Below are positions 49,063 to 59,646 of a DNA stretch of 64,000 nucleotides, in pieces; the stretch's first letter is position 1; each line of letters starts with the position of its first letter. The DNA is from Gemmataceae bacterium (GTDB taxonomy: Bacteria; Planctomycetota; Planctomycetia; Gemmatales; Gemmataceae): positions 1,382,935 to 1,446,934 of the forward strand of contig LR594584.1 in the NCBI GenBank assembly GCA_901538445.1. Reading direction: 5' to 3'. The notes under the pieces are model-generated. The model searched no databases, was not told the DNA's origin, and worked only from the letters and a program-made list of their open reading frames with translations. The position numbers were made by a program, and so were the translations under genes.

Positions 49063-49890
49063 ATGGCCACCTCCGCCCTGTTCGACCAGATCCAGGAAGC
49101 CGCGGCCGCGATCCGCGCGAAGTGGGCCGGCACCCCCGCCGCGGGCATCGTCCTCGGCACCGGGCTCGGCAAGCTCACCGAGGACATCGCGGCCGCGGCC
49201 GTCATCCCCTACGAGCAGATCCCGCACTTCCCCCGCAGCACCGCCCCGAGCCACAAGGGGCAGCTCGTGTGCGGCACCCTCGGCGGCAAGCCGGTGGTCG
49301 CGATGGAGGGCCGGTTCCACTTCTACGAGGGGTGGACGCTCCAGCAGGTCACGTTCCCGGTGCGGGTGATGAAGGCGCTCGGCGCGCAGACCCTCATCGT
49401 CTCGAACGCCTGCGGGGGCATGAACCCGCAGTGGGCCAAGGGCGACCTGATGCTCATCGAGGACCACATCAACCTGCTCGGCGACAACCCGCTCATCGGG
49501 CCGAACGACGACCGCCTCGGCGAGCGGTTCCCGGACATGTGCAACTGCTACGACCGCGAGTTGCTCGCCCTCGGCAAGCGGGTCGCGATGGAGGAGCAGA
49601 TCGTCTGCCACCAGGGGGTGTTCGTGGCGGTCGCCGGGCCGAACCTGGAGACCCGCGCCGAGTACCGGTTCCTGCGGCAGATCGGGGCCGACGTGGTCGG
49701 CATGTCCACCGTGCCCGAGGTGATCGTCGCGGTCCACGCGAAGATGCGGGTCATGGGCGTGTCGGTCATCACCGACCAGTGCCTCCCGGACGCCCTCGAA
49801 CCGGTGAGCATCCCCGAGATCATCAAGACCGCGAACGAGGCCGAAAAGAAGCTGCGGGTCCTCGTCCGCCGCGTCGTCGCCGAGTTGTGA
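49063..49890 (+). CDS. punA: Purine-nucleoside phosphorylase
   Basis: 275 residues; splits purine nucleosides with phosphate into base and ribose 1-phosphate. Trimeric PNP features are present: GTGLGKL (32-38), SNACGGM (114-120), AGPNLETRAE (191-200), GMSTVPE (213-219). At the position of the human base-specifying Asn243 the sequence has Asp238 (ITD). The ATG at 49063 is right after the heptamer array and lacks a ribosome site; a pyrimidine-rich leader is unusual. It is isolated from the other purine genes but near them in the window. Confidence 0.92.
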   Translation: MATSALFDQIQEAAAAIRAKWAGTPAAGIVLGTGLGKLTEDIAAAAVIPYEQIPHFPRSTAPSHKGQLVCGTLGGKPVVAMEGRFHFYEGWTLQQVTFPVRVMKALGAQTLIVSNACGGMNPQWAKGDLMLIEDHINLLGDNPLIGPNDDRLGERFPDMCNCYDRELLALGKRVAMEEQIVCHQGVFVAVAGPNLETRAEYRFLRQIGADVVGMSTVPEVIVAVHAKMRVMGVSVITDQCLPDALEPVSIPEIIKTANEAEKKLRVLVRRVVAEL

Positions 49891-49900
49891 CCCCGGCGGG

Positions 49901-50368
49901 TCACGAGCCCGGTTGAACGTACACAGCCGGAGCGGCTTGCGGTGTCAGTTGCGGCTGCGGAACCGGCCCCGGTGCGGGCGGCAGGGGCTTGAGGTTCACC
50001 TTCACGTCGTCCGGCGTGAGCGTGTGCGTCGAGTCGGAAATCACGTCGATCACGAGCCCGATCGGGCCGCCGAGGATCAGGTTGACGAACAGCCACGGGT
50101 TGAGCCGCCGGCGGAGCGTGACCTGCGCCGGCTCGTACCCCGGGGCCACGACCTGCACCGTGTGCTCGGTCTTGCGGGCCAGCGACACGGTCGCCGGGCT
50201 GGTGCCGCTCGGCTGGCCGTCCACGTAGACGGTCGCCCCCGGCTGGTCGGCGACGATGGTTACTTTCTTGTCCCGACCCCCGCCGGTCGCCACGGTCGCG
50301 CACCCGGTGCCACCCGCCCCGATCCCCAGCGCCGCCACGGCCGCCCCAAACGCGCGGATTCGCGTCAT
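49901..50368 (-). CDS. PEGA-domain lipoprotein
   Basis: 155 residues. Signal with lipobox ending at Cys23 (GIGAGGTGCA), then a PEGA domain (about 37-85, GATVYVDGQPSGTSPATVSLA) typical of surface anchors, a short hydrophobic stretch (PWLFVNLILGGPIGLVIDVI), and a Pro/Gln-rich tail. The family is found as surface-exposed adapters in many bacteria, with no fixed function. Start is the ATG at 50368. Convergent with punA. Confidence 0.8.
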   Translation of the reverse strand: MTRIRAFGAAVAALGIGAGGTGCATVATGGGRDKKVTIVADQPGATVYVDGQPSGTSPATVSLARKTEHTVQVVAPGYEPAQVTLRRRLNPWLFVNLILGGPIGLVIDVISDSTHTLTPDDVKVNLKPLPPAPGPVPQPQLTPQAAPAVYVQPGS

Positions 50369-50439
50369 GTGTTCGCCCCCGTATGGACTCCCCCGAGTGG
50401 GGCGGGCATAGCGACGGGCGTCAGACCGTGCAACCGCAA

Positions 50440-50952
50440 TCACCCCGCTCGCGGGTCGGGGTTCTCCAGCACGGTTTGCGTCTGCTTCGTGCGGAACTCG
50501 CGGAGCCTCTCGCGGACTTCCGGGTACTTTGCGCCCAGGACGGCGGCAGCAAGCAGGCCGGCGTTCGCGGCCCCGGCCTTGCCGATCGCGAGCGTGCCGA
50601 CGGGGATGCCGGTCGGCATCTGAACGATCGACAGCAGCGAATCGACCCCCCGCAACACCGCCGACTCGACCGGCACGCCGAACACCGGCAGGCACGTCTT
50701 GGCCGCGCACATCCCGGGGAGGTGTGCCGCGCCGCCGGCCCCCGCGATGATGACCTCGATCCCGCGGCCCTCGGCCTCCTCCGCGTACCGGAACAGCAGG
50801 TCCGGGGTGCGGTGCGCCGACACCACGCGGACCTCGTGCGGCACGTCGAGTTGCGTGAGCACGTCGGCGGCGTGCTGCATCGTGGCCCAGTCGCTCTTCG
50901 AGCCCATGATGATGCCGACGAGCGGCGGAGCGGTGGCGGGGTCGGGTGTCAT
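50440..50952 (-). CDS. purE: N5-carboxyaminoimidazole ribonucleotide mutase
   Basis: 170 residues; class I PurE converts N5-CAIR, made by PurK, into CAIR in purine synthesis. GSKSD (17-21), SAHRTP (45-50) and [10 protein letters not shown] (71-80) form the active site. Length is normal. purK, its partner, is encoded on the other strand 3.3 kb away, so the pair is near but not in one operon. Confidence 0.95.
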   Translation of the reverse strand: MTPDPATAPPLVGIIMGSKSDWATMQHAADVLTQLDVPHEVRVVSAHRTPDLLFRYAEEAEGRGIEVIIAGAGGAAHLPGMCAAKTCLPVFGVPVESAVLRGVDSLLSIVQMPTGIPVGTLAIGKAGAANAGLLAAAVLGAKYPEVRERLREFRTKQTQTVLENPDPRAG

Positions 50953-51013
50953 GCGGTAGAGTTCCGTGCGGGTGCGGGAATTCTACCGCCGCGTCGCCCG
51001 GATGCGAGGAGCC

Positions 51014-52054
51014 ATGCCGAAACCGACCGGCGACGGGGCCGCGCTGCTGCGGGCCATCTGCGACGCCCCCGAGGAGGACACCCCGCGGCTCGCCTACGCC
51101 GACTGGCTCGACGAGCAGGGCGGCGAGGCGAACGTCGCCCGCGCCGAGTTCATCCGCACGCAGATCGCGGAAGAGGCGAAGGGGGTCGAGCACCTCAACT
51201 ACCGCCCGCTCACGCCCCGCGAGATCGCGCTCTACCGCCCGCACTACCTCGCCTGGAAGGCCGAACTCCCCGAGTACCCCGGGTTGATCCTGAGCGGCGA
51301 GAGCCCCTACGGGTTCGGCTACGAGCGCGGGTTCGTGTACCAGTTGCACGCGAAGTCGGTGCGGGCGTACCTCAAGGCGGCCCCGGACCTGTTCGCCCGC
51401 GTGCCGGTCACCGAGGTGCGGTTCCAGACGATCACCCCGAAGACCGGGGCCGAACTCGCGAAGTCGCCGGCGCTGGGGCGCGTCCGCACGCTCGACCAAC
51501 TCGTCGGCCTTCCCGACGAGGCGCTGCGCGAGATCGGCGGCAGCCCGCACCTGCGGAACCTGAACAGACTGATCGTCAGCGGCCGCGAGATCACGATGGC
51601 GGGCGTCGGGCCGCTGCTCGCGAACCCGGCGGTCACGCGGCTCAAGGAGTTCCGGTCGTCGGACTGCTGGGCGGTCGGGCCGGGCGTCGTCGCGGCGCTG
51701 CTGGCCAGCGCGTCGGCCCCCGTGCTGGAAGTGCTGGGCCTGGACAACACCCTGAAGGCGGACCCCGGACCGCCTCTGGCAACGCTGCTCGGGCTCCCGA
51801 AGCTGCGCCGCCTCTACCTGGGCAGCAACCGCCTCGGCGACGAGGGCATCGCGTCGATTGCGAGCGCCACTCCGGCGAACGCGCTGAGTCTGAACCTGGG
51901 GTTCAACGGGGTCACCGACCGCGGCGGCGAAGCGCTCCTGGCCGGCCCGCTGCTCCGCTTGCCGGGAGTTCGCGCCGGCCTGCACGGCAACCAGTTCTCC
52001 GACGCGATGAAGGCGCAGCTCAAGGCCGCCTTCGGCGACCGCGTCGGGGTGTGA
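51014..52054 (+). CDS. TIGR02996-domain protein with leucine-rich-like repeats
   Basis: 346 residues. The TIGR02996 repeat-companion domain LLRAICDAPEEDTPRLAYADWLDEQGG (about 18-60), typical of Gemmata, is followed by LRR-like segments (LRNLNRLIVSGREITMAGVGPLL, LRRLYLGSNRLGDEGI, ANALSLNLGFNGVTDRG). Soluble, no signal peptide. Such proteins are numerous in Gemmata; a scaffold or interaction role is likely (inference). The ATG at 51014 is favoured over one at 51002; the ribosome site AGGAG is close. Divergent from purE. Confidence 0.8.
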   Translation: MPKPTGDGAALLRAICDAPEEDTPRLAYADWLDEQGGEANVARAEFIRTQIAEEAKGVEHLNYRPLTPREIALYRPHYLAWKAELPEYPGLILSGESPYGFGYERGFVYQLHAKSVRAYLKAAPDLFARVPVTEVRFQTITPKTGAELAKSPALGRVRTLDQLVGLPDEALREIGGSPHLRNLNRLIVSGREITMAGVGPLLANPAVTRLKEFRSSDCWAVGPGVVAALLASASAPVLEVLGLDNTLKADPGPPLATLLGLPKLRRLYLGSNRLGDEGIASIASATPANALSLNLGFNGVTDRGGEALLAGPLLRLPGVRAGLHGNQFSDAMKAQLKAAFGDRVGV

Positions 52055-52062
52055 GATGGAAC

Positions 52063-52368
52063 TCAGCTTGCGGCAGGAACCGTAGGGGCGTCGAGCGTCA
52101 TACGCAAGTCGGTGCCGGGGAACTTCTCACTCAGCACCCGGGTGGCCTCCCGCAGCGCGTCCGCATCGCGGTACTGAAGTTCGCGGACGCGGGCCATCGC
52201 CGCGCGGAACAAGTCGGTCCCCATCACCGCGAGTTTCTCTTCCTGCGTCGACCACAACCCGCGGAACAGGCCGGTGCCCTGCTGAAAGAGCTTGTTGCTG
52301 AGAACCGTTGTCCGGGTCTCTGTTGCCAGCAGGTGCCGGATTTCGGCCACGATCTCTTCGCGGGTCAT
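52063..52368 (-). CDS. Small hypothetical protein
   Basis: 101 residues. Starts MTREEIVAEIRHLLATETRTTV, a predicted helical N-terminus, and continues with amphipathic helices (EEKLAVMGTDLFRAAMARVRELQ). No family recognised. The ATG at 52368 is chosen over upstream codons that lie in low-quality sequence next to a repeat. The stop is 8 bases from the convergent stop of the TIGR02996 gene. Its strand and codon use suggest a real gene. Confidence 0.5.
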   Translation of the reverse strand: MTREEIVAEIRHLLATETRTTVLSNKLFQQGTGLFRGLWSTQEEKLAVMGTDLFRAAMARVRELQYRDADALREATRVLSEKFPGTDLRMTLDAPTVPAAS

Positions 52369-52431
52369 GGCCAACCCCGAGTGTGGGAAACGAGTTGCTG
52401 AACAGCGCAGCGGGCCTGTCGCCTGAGAAGA

Positions 52432-52528
52432 CCCCCTCACCCGCGACTCGAAGACTCAAGGCAACACCTCTCCCCCGGTCTCGGGGGGAGAGGTCGCCGC
52501 TGGGCTTTGACAGCGGCGGGTGAGGGGG
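52432..52528. repeat. Composite palindromic repeat, copy 3 of 4
   Basis: Outer arms CCCCCTCACCCGC / GCGGGTGAGGGGG are a 13-bp perfect match; inside lies ACCTCTCCCCC / GGGGGAGAGGT (52466-52476 and 52484-52494). It falls between zwf and the small hypothetical gene, both on the minus strand. Confidence 0.9.
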
Positions 52529-52578
52529 CGCGACGTTGCTCAGGTCGCCCACGCTCCCGGGTCGCCCGTCGAGACACG

Positions 52579-54036
<1,458 letters not shown>

Positions 54037-54234
54037 GTGCGTGACCCTGGTGTGGAGGTGGTCGGTGGAGGTATCGGGTGCGTTCCGAGTTTAAAGCTAC
54101 GCGGACCGCGTTCAACGCGCAATGTGCGATTTCGGCCCGAAACCCGGCCCCGGAGTTCCCCGTCATGGTATGAAGCGCGGCGGTTCCTATAAGAAACGGG
54201 ACGGTCGCGAACCCGGGCGGGCGAGAACATTCCC

Positions 54235-55347
54235 ATGCGTGTCGGCATCCTCGGCGGCGGGCAACTCGGGCGGATGCTGGCCCTCGCCGGCTACCCCCTC
54301 GGCCTGCGGCCGACCGTCCTCGAGCCCGGCGAGGAGTCGTCGGCCGGGCAGGTGTGCCCGCAGGTGTCCGGCGAGTTCGACGACTACCGGGCGCTGTACG
54401 AGCTGGCCCGCGCCTCCGACGTGGTGACGTTCGAGTTCGAGAACGTGCCGGTCGAGAGCGCCCGGTGGCTCGCCGAGCGGGTGCCCGTGTTCCCGCCCCC
54501 GCGGGCGCTCGAGGTGTCGCAGGAGCGTCTCGCCGAGAAACAGTTTTTCGTTTCCCTGGGTGTCCCGACGCCGCCGTTCGCCCCGGTCGACTCCCGCGAG
54601 GAGTTCGACGCGGCGGTTGCGTCGATCGGCCTCCCCGCGGTCCTGAAGACGCGGCGGTTCGGGTACGACGGCAAGGGCCAGGCGGTGCTGCGGACCCCCG
54701 CGGACTGCGAGGCCGCATGGGCGAAGCTCGGCGGCCGCCCGCTGATCCTCGAAGGGTTCGTCGCGTTCGACCGGGAGCTGTCGCTCCTCGCCGTGCGGGG
54801 CCGCGACGGGCGGATCGCGGCGTACCCGCTGATCGAGAACGTCCACCGCGACGGCATCCTGCACCGCTCGGTCGCCCCGGCCGGGAACCTCCGCGAGGAG
54901 CTGAACGAGCGGGCCGCGGAGTACGCCTCGCGGGTGCTCGCGGAGCTCGACTACGTCGGCGTGCTGACCATCGAGTGGTTCCAGGACGGCCCCCGGCTGC
55001 TGGCGAACGAGATGGCCCCGCGGGTCCACAACTCGGGCCACTGGACCATCGACGCGGCCGTGACGAGCCAGTTCGAGAACCACCTGCGGGCCGTGTGCGG
55101 GCTCCCGCTGGGCCGGTGCGACGCGGTCGGGCACGCCGCGATGTACAACTTCATCGGGGCGGTGCCGCCGGTCCCGGAGGTGCTCGCAAACCCGGACGCG
55201 AAGTTGCACGTCTACGGTAAGGGGGCGCGGGCCGCGCGGAAGGTCGGGCACGTGACCCTGCGGGCCGGCTCCGCCGACGAGCTGGCCGACCGGCTCCCCG
55301 AGTGGGACGCGCAGTTCGAGCGCCGCCCGTTCGTGAAGGGCGAATGA
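54235..55347 (+). CDS. purK: N5-carboxyaminoimidazole ribonucleotide synthetase
   Basis: 370 residues, ATP-grasp enzyme carboxylating AIR for PurE. ILGGGQLGRMLALAG opens the protein, and the ATP-grasp core includes FGYDGKGQAV, NVHRDGILHRSV and EMAPRVHNSGHWTID. Normal length. Divergent from zwf. Its stop is 125 bases before the DUF4129-like gene, so it may be transcribed into the MoxR operon or end in that gap. Confidence 0.95.
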   Translation: MRVGILGGGQLGRMLALAGYPLGLRPTVLEPGEESSAGQVCPQVSGEFDDYRALYELARASDVVTFEFENVPVESARWLAERVPVFPPPRALEVSQERLAEKQFFVSLGVPTPPFAPVDSREEFDAAVASIGLPAVLKTRRFGYDGKGQAVLRTPADCEAAWAKLGGRPLILEGFVAFDRELSLLAVRGRDGRIAAYPLIENVHRDGILHRSVAPAGNLREELNERAAEYASRVLAELDYVGVLTIEWFQDGPRLLANEMAPRVHNSGHWTIDAAVTSQFENHLRAVCGLPLGRCDAVGHAAMYNFIGAVPPVPEVLANPDAKLHVYGKGARAARKVGHVTLRAGSADELADRLPEWDAQFERRPFVKGE

Positions 55348-55472
55348 GCCCGGCCCCCGGGTTGCCGGGGCTCGCTTGCCTCAGACACCCGGTTCGGTCA
55401 CAATGCTGGAACGTGTACCGGTCCGCACCCGCGGTCCCGGTACGGTGCCGTCGTCCCCAGGAGGCGCGACCC

Positions 55473-56906
55473 ATGACCCCCGGCCTCCGCCGCACCGCCC
55501 TCTCGGCGGCGTTCCTCGGCCTCGCGCTGGCCGTCGCGCCCGGCCCGGCCCGCGGCCAGGACTCGCCGCACCGGATCTGGCAGCACTCGCTCTCCCCCGA
55601 GCAGGTGCGGGAGGCCCTCGCCCGCATGGGGGCCGGCGAGAACGGCCTCGACCCGTTCCAGGAGATGGTCAAGGACCACCTCCTCAAGAACAACCCGGGG
55701 CTCCAGGGCGGCCAGGCCGACGAGATCATCAAGCGGCTCACCTCGGACAAGAAACTCATGGACCAGTTGAAGCAACTGGCCAAGCAGAAGCAGACCGACC
55801 CGGGCCGCCCCGGCAAGGTCTCGCCCGACGACCTCACCAAGCTCCTCGACCACAGGACCAACGCCAAGCAGCCGCCCGTCCGCCCGGACATCGACTTCAA
55901 GGGGATCAAGCTCCCCAGGTTCGACCCCCCGAAGACCGACCCGAAGGTCGATCCGGACCCGGCACCCAAGGTCGATCCGAAGGCGGACCCGGCACCGAAG
56001 GTCGATCCCGGACCCGAGCCGCCGGCACCCGACCTCCCGGCCCCGCCCCAACTGAAGGACAACCCGAACACGCTCCGCCTCGACGAGAGCCCGTTCCCCG
56101 AGCCCGAGGAGCCGACCGACGCGCGGTCCAAGTCGCTCCGGGCGTTCGCGGCCCTGTGGGAGCGGAACATCGGCCCGCTGAGCGAGACCCCGGAGGTGCA
56201 GCGGGCGCTGTTCGAGGCGATCGGCGAGAACGGGTTCGACTTCGACATGAAGGACGACAACGGCAACAGTCTCTGGGACCTGCTCAAGGCCGGAGACGGG
56301 GCCAACCTCGGCGACGCGCTGGGCAACACCGGCGGCGGGAACTGGAACCTCGGGAACTGGGAGTTCCCCAGGCTCGGCGACCTGTTCAGCGGGTGGCGGA
56401 CCCCGAACGCGCCGGCCCCCAACTGGTCGCCCGCCGACGGCCCGCGGCCGAACCTGCCGTCGGCTGGGTGGAGCTTCGGCAGCGGCACCGGCGGGCTCGG
56501 CGGCTCGTGGACCCCGCTGGTCCTGCTGCTCGTGGCCGCGGCGGGGGTGTTCCTGTGGTTCAAGCTCCGGAACCTCCGGACCGCCGCGGCCCGCGGGGCG
56601 GCGCTCGCCGCGGCCGGGCTCGGCCCCTGGCCCGTGGACCCGCGGCGGATCACCACCCGCGAGGACGTGGTGAAGGCGTTCGAGTACCTGAGCGTCCTGT
56701 TGTGCGGGCCGGCGGCGCGGAACTGGACCCACGGCACCATCGCCGCCGCCCTGGCCGACGTCGCCGCCCGCGACCCCCGGGCCGGCTCGGGGCTGGCCCG
56801 GCTCTACGAACTGGCCCGGTACGCCCCGCTCGACGAGGCGCTCACCAACACCGAGCTGGCCGAGGCCCGCACGCTCGCCTGCTCGCTCGCGGGGGTGTCG
56901 CACTGA
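55473..56906 (+). CDS. DUF4129-like membrane protein of the MoxR operon
   Basis: 477 residues. Signal peptide (1-27), a proline/aspartate-rich middle with short direct repeats (KVDPDPAPKVDPKAD), a single membrane span near 345-362, and a C-terminal domain (DVVKAFEYLSVLLCG ... LYELARYAPLDEAL) that fits DUF4129. In other bacteria DUF4129 genes sit with MoxR, DUF58 and transglutaminase genes. AGGAGG lies 8 bases before the ATG at 55473. The stop overlaps the next start as TGATG, so translation is coupled. Role unknown; membrane partner of the MoxR system is inferred. Confidence 0.7.
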   Translation: MTPGLRRTALSAAFLGLALAVAPGPARGQDSPHRIWQHSLSPEQVREALARMGAGENGLDPFQEMVKDHLLKNNPGLQGGQADEIIKRLTSDKKLMDQLKQLAKQKQTDPGRPGKVSPDDLTKLLDHRTNAKQPPVRPDIDFKGIKLPRFDPPKTDPKVDPDPAPKVDPKADPAPKVDPGPEPPAPDLPAPPQLKDNPNTLRLDESPFPEPEEPTDARSKSLRAFAALWERNIGPLSETPEVQRALFEAIGENGFDFDMKDDNGNSLWDLLKAGDGANLGDALGNTGGGNWNLGNWEFPRLGDLFSGWRTPNAPAPNWSPADGPRPNLPSAGWSFGSGTGGLGGSWTPLVLLLVAAAGVFLWFKLRNLRTAAARGAALAAAGLGPWPVDPRRITTREDVVKAFEYLSVLLCGPAARNWTHGTIAAALADVAARDPRAGSGLARLYELARYAPLDEALTNTELAEARTLACSLAGVSH

Positions 56907-58474
56907 TGCCCACGCGCACCGGCCCCCTCGCGGTCGCGCTCGCGGCCGCCGCGCTCCTCGCGGCCCCCGCCGCCGCCACCGCCCAGCGCCGCACGCCCCC
57001 GGAGCCCCAGCCCCCGCCGGTCGAGATCCCGGCCGACGGCACCGAACTGTTCCGCGCCCTGCTCGACCGCGCCGGGGTCAAGCCGATCAAGGAGCAGGAC
57101 GCCTGGGTCCACCCGGAAGAGGTGATCGTCGTCGTCCTGGGGAGCAGTTGGCGGCACGGCCACCGCGGCGGGGGCGGCGGTGCGGGCGGGCCGTTCACCG
57201 CGCACCACGTCGTCACGCGCGGCGGCGCGGCCCTCATCGCGGCCGACTCGCACCAGGACCTCCGGGCCTTCAACGACGACACCCGGGCGGCGGTCGCGCC
57301 GGACCGGGTCCGGTGTACGGTCGCCGAAGCCGTCCACGCCCTCACACTGGCCGACGGCACCGAACCGGAACCGCAGTTCGACTGCCCGTACGTCGTCCCG
57401 ATCGTGCCCCCCGGTGCCGACCGCGGCGACCCGGACGACCCCCTCACCCGGGTGTTCGCCGGCGACGGCCGCGGCTCCCGGCCCCTCACCCGCGTGGCCG
57501 CGAACCAGTGCTCGTTCATCATCGCCGAGGGGCTCGGCGGCGAGATGCGCCAGCCGGTCGCGCGGCTCCCGAAGGGGTGCGTCACCGTCCCCTCCCCGCG
57601 GTGGGGCGACGCGGCCCCGCTCCCGGTCGCCGCGGACGGCGCGCTGTTCGCCGCGGGCGGGTACGGCGACACCCGCCGGGGCGAGTTCCCGTACCGGTTC
57701 CTGGCGATGGCCGACCACAGCGTGTTCATCAACCAGATGCTCATCGAGCCCGGGACGCAGAACCTCGAACTCGCCTACCGCGTCATCGAGTACCTCCAGG
57801 GGCCGACCCAGCGGAAGCGGTGCCTCTTCTACGAGAGCGGCCGGGTGGTCGAGAAGTTCGACGACCTGCGGCACGCCTTCGCGAAGCCGAAGCCCCCGCT
57901 CCCGTTACCGAACATCAACGCGATGCAGGAGAAGCTCGTCGACATGGCCGACAAGCTGGTGGACGACGTCCAGACCCGCGACGTGCCCAACAAGCTGCTG
58001 CTCCGGGCGGTCAACCTCGGGTCGATCGCGCGGCTCGTGCTCCTCGGACTGACCCTGTACGGCATGTGGTTCCTGCTCAAGCGGATGTTCTCGGCCCGGA
58101 AGCCGACCGACGCGCCGCCGCCACCGGTGGTGGCGGGCGTGGCGGCCGGCCCCCCGGGGGTGTTCGACCGCCGGCAGAAGGAACTCGCGCGGCGGAACAA
58201 CGTGTACGAGCCGGTGCGGGACGCGGTCCGCGAGTTCTTCCACTCGCTCGGCGCTCGGGGCGGCGAGCGGCCCCCGGAGGTGGTGGTCACCCGGGCCGTG
58301 CGGAAGCCGAATTCGCTCCGGCTCGCGGTCGCCGACTTCTGGGCGCTCGCGTTCGGCCCCCCGCAGGAGCTGACCGTCGCCCGGTGGCAGGAACTCGAGG
58401 GGTACTTCGACCGGGTCCGGCAGGCCCACGCCGACGGCAAGTGGCACTTCGTGCCGGAACCCGCCGCCGGGTGA
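56906..58474 (+). CDS. DUF4350-like secreted or membrane protein of the MoxR operon
   Basis: 522 residues. Signal peptide (1-27). The body has the pattern of DUF4350: ELFRALLDRAGVKPI, TRGGAALIAADSHQDL, FINQMLIEPGTQNLELAYRVIEYLQGP, which resembles a decayed glutamine-amidotransferase-like fold. One membrane span (about 365-385, IARLVLLGLTLYGMWFLL) precedes a cytosolic C-terminal helical domain (VYEPVRDAVREFFHSL). ATG overlaps the preceding stop. Followed by the MoxR gene 55 bases later. Family match is by pattern only, so moderate certainty. Confidence 0.65.
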   Translation: MPTRTGPLAVALAAAALLAAPAAATAQRRTPPEPQPPPVEIPADGTELFRALLDRAGVKPIKEQDAWVHPEEVIVVVLGSSWRHGHRGGGGGAGGPFTAHHVVTRGGAALIAADSHQDLRAFNDDTRAAVAPDRVRCTVAEAVHALTLADGTEPEPQFDCPYVVPIVPPGADRGDPDDPLTRVFAGDGRGSRPLTRVAANQCSFIIAEGLGGEMRQPVARLPKGCVTVPSPRWGDAAPLPVAADGALFAAGGYGDTRRGEFPYRFLAMADHSVFINQMLIEPGTQNLELAYRVIEYLQGPTQRKRCLFYESGRVVEKFDDLRHAFAKPKPPLPLPNINAMQEKLVDMADKLVDDVQTRDVPNKLLLRAVNLGSIARLVLLGLTLYGMWFLLKRMFSARKPTDAPPPPVVAGVAAGPPGVFDRRQKELARRNNVYEPVRDAVREFFHSLGARGGERPPEVVVTRAVRKPNSLRLAVADFWALAFGPPQELTVARWQELEGYFDRVRQAHADGKWHFVPEPAAG

Positions 58475-58529
58475 GCCCGGCGCACCGCACCGACGACCGA
58501 CACCGGGAACGACAGCTAGGGAGTGTGGC

Positions 58530-59543
58530 ATGAGTTTGGCCCCGCCGATCGGCACGCAGCAGGCCCACGACGCCCCGCCCGCCGACGGAAAGCCCGCGCA
58601 CGAGTTGGCCCAGCAGGCGAAGCAACTCAACCAGAGGGTCACCGCGGAGATCGCCCGGGTCGTCGTCGGCGTCGAGCCGGTCACCCAGCAACTGCTCATC
58701 GCGCTGCTGGCCGGCGGGCACGTGCTGCTCGAGGGCGTGCCCGGGGTCGCCAAGACGACGCTCTCGAAGGTGTTCGCCCGCATCCTCGGGTGCCAGTACC
58801 AGCGGGTCCAGTTCACCCCGGACCTGCTCCCGTCCGACGTCACCGGCACGTCCATCTTCGACCGCAACGCCAACGACTTCGTGCTCCGCAAGGGGCCGAT
58901 CTTCACCCAAGTGCTGCTGGCCGACGAGATCAACCGCGCCCCGGCCAAGACGCAGGCCGCGCTCCTCGAGGCGATGCAGGAGCACCAGGTGACGGTGGAC
59001 GGCGTGTCGCTCCCGCTCACGCTCCCGTTCATCGTGCTGGCGACGCAGAACCCGGTCGAGCAGGAGGGGGTGTACCGGCTCCCCGAGGCGCAGCTCGACC
59101 GGTTCCTGCTCCGCATCGAGATGGGCTACCCCGGGCTGAAGCACGAGGTGAACCTGCTCCGGCTGCACAGCAAGCCGGCGGCCGAGGTGGAGCCGCTGTT
59201 CACCCCCGAGACGATCCTGGCGCTCCAGCGGAAGCTCCCGTTTGTGTACGGGCACGACTCGCTGTTCGAGTACATCGTGAACCTGGCCGACGCGAGCCGC
59301 CGGCACCCGGACGTGGCCCTCGGGGCGAGCCCGCGGGCGGCGCTCAACCTGCTCCGGTGCGCCCGCGCCCGTGCGGTGCTGGAGGGCCGGCACTTCTTCA
59401 CGCACGAAGACGTGCAGGCCGTCGCCTACGGCGTGCTCGGGCACCGGCTCATCCTCCGCCCCGAGGCCGAGATCGAGGGGAAGTACGTCGCCGACATCGT
59501 CCGCGACGTGCTCCACTCCGTGCCGGTACTGGAGACGGTTTAG
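58530..59543 (+). CDS. MoxR-family AAA+ ATPase
   Basis: 337 residues; chaperone-like ATPase that probably prepares or activates its DUF58/VWA-like partners. Walker A GVPGVAKT (69-76), Walker B VLLADE (128-133), sensor-like NPVEQEG and the C-terminal AAA lid are present. MoxR proteins lack an N-terminal substrate domain, as here. It is placed between the DUF4350-like and DUF58 genes, standard for such operons. Followed by a heptamer inverted array before the DUF58 start. Confidence 0.93.
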   Translation: MSLAPPIGTQQAHDAPPADGKPAHELAQQAKQLNQRVTAEIARVVVGVEPVTQQLLIALLAGGHVLLEGVPGVAKTTLSKVFARILGCQYQRVQFTPDLLPSDVTGTSIFDRNANDFVLRKGPIFTQVLLADEINRAPAKTQAALLEAMQEHQVTVDGVSLPLTLPFIVLATQNPVEQEGVYRLPEAQLDRFLLRIEMGYPGLKHEVNLLRLHSKPAAEVEPLFTPETILALQRKLPFVYGHDSLFEYIVNLADASRRHPDVALGASPRAALNLLRCARARAVLEGRHFFTHEDVQAVAYGVLGHRLILRPEAEIEGKYVADIVRDVLHSVPVLETV

Positions 59544-59545
59544 TT

Positions 59546-59632
59546 GTGGTGAGTGGTGAGTGAAGCCCCCGCACCTTCACTCGCCTTCGGCTTTACTGAC
59601 CACTCACCACTCACCACTCACCACTCACCACT
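59546..59632. repeat. Inverted heptamer array between moxR and DUF58 genes
   Basis: Left arm GTGGTGA GTGGTGA GTGA (59546-59563); right arm from 59600 to 59632 repeats CCACTCA about 4.7 times, its inverse. The outer flanks also pair (GAAGCC with GGCTTT). The right array ends 14 bases before the DUF58 ATG, for which no ribosome-binding site is seen. Confidence 0.95.
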
Positions 59633-59646
59633 GACCGCTACCCCCG

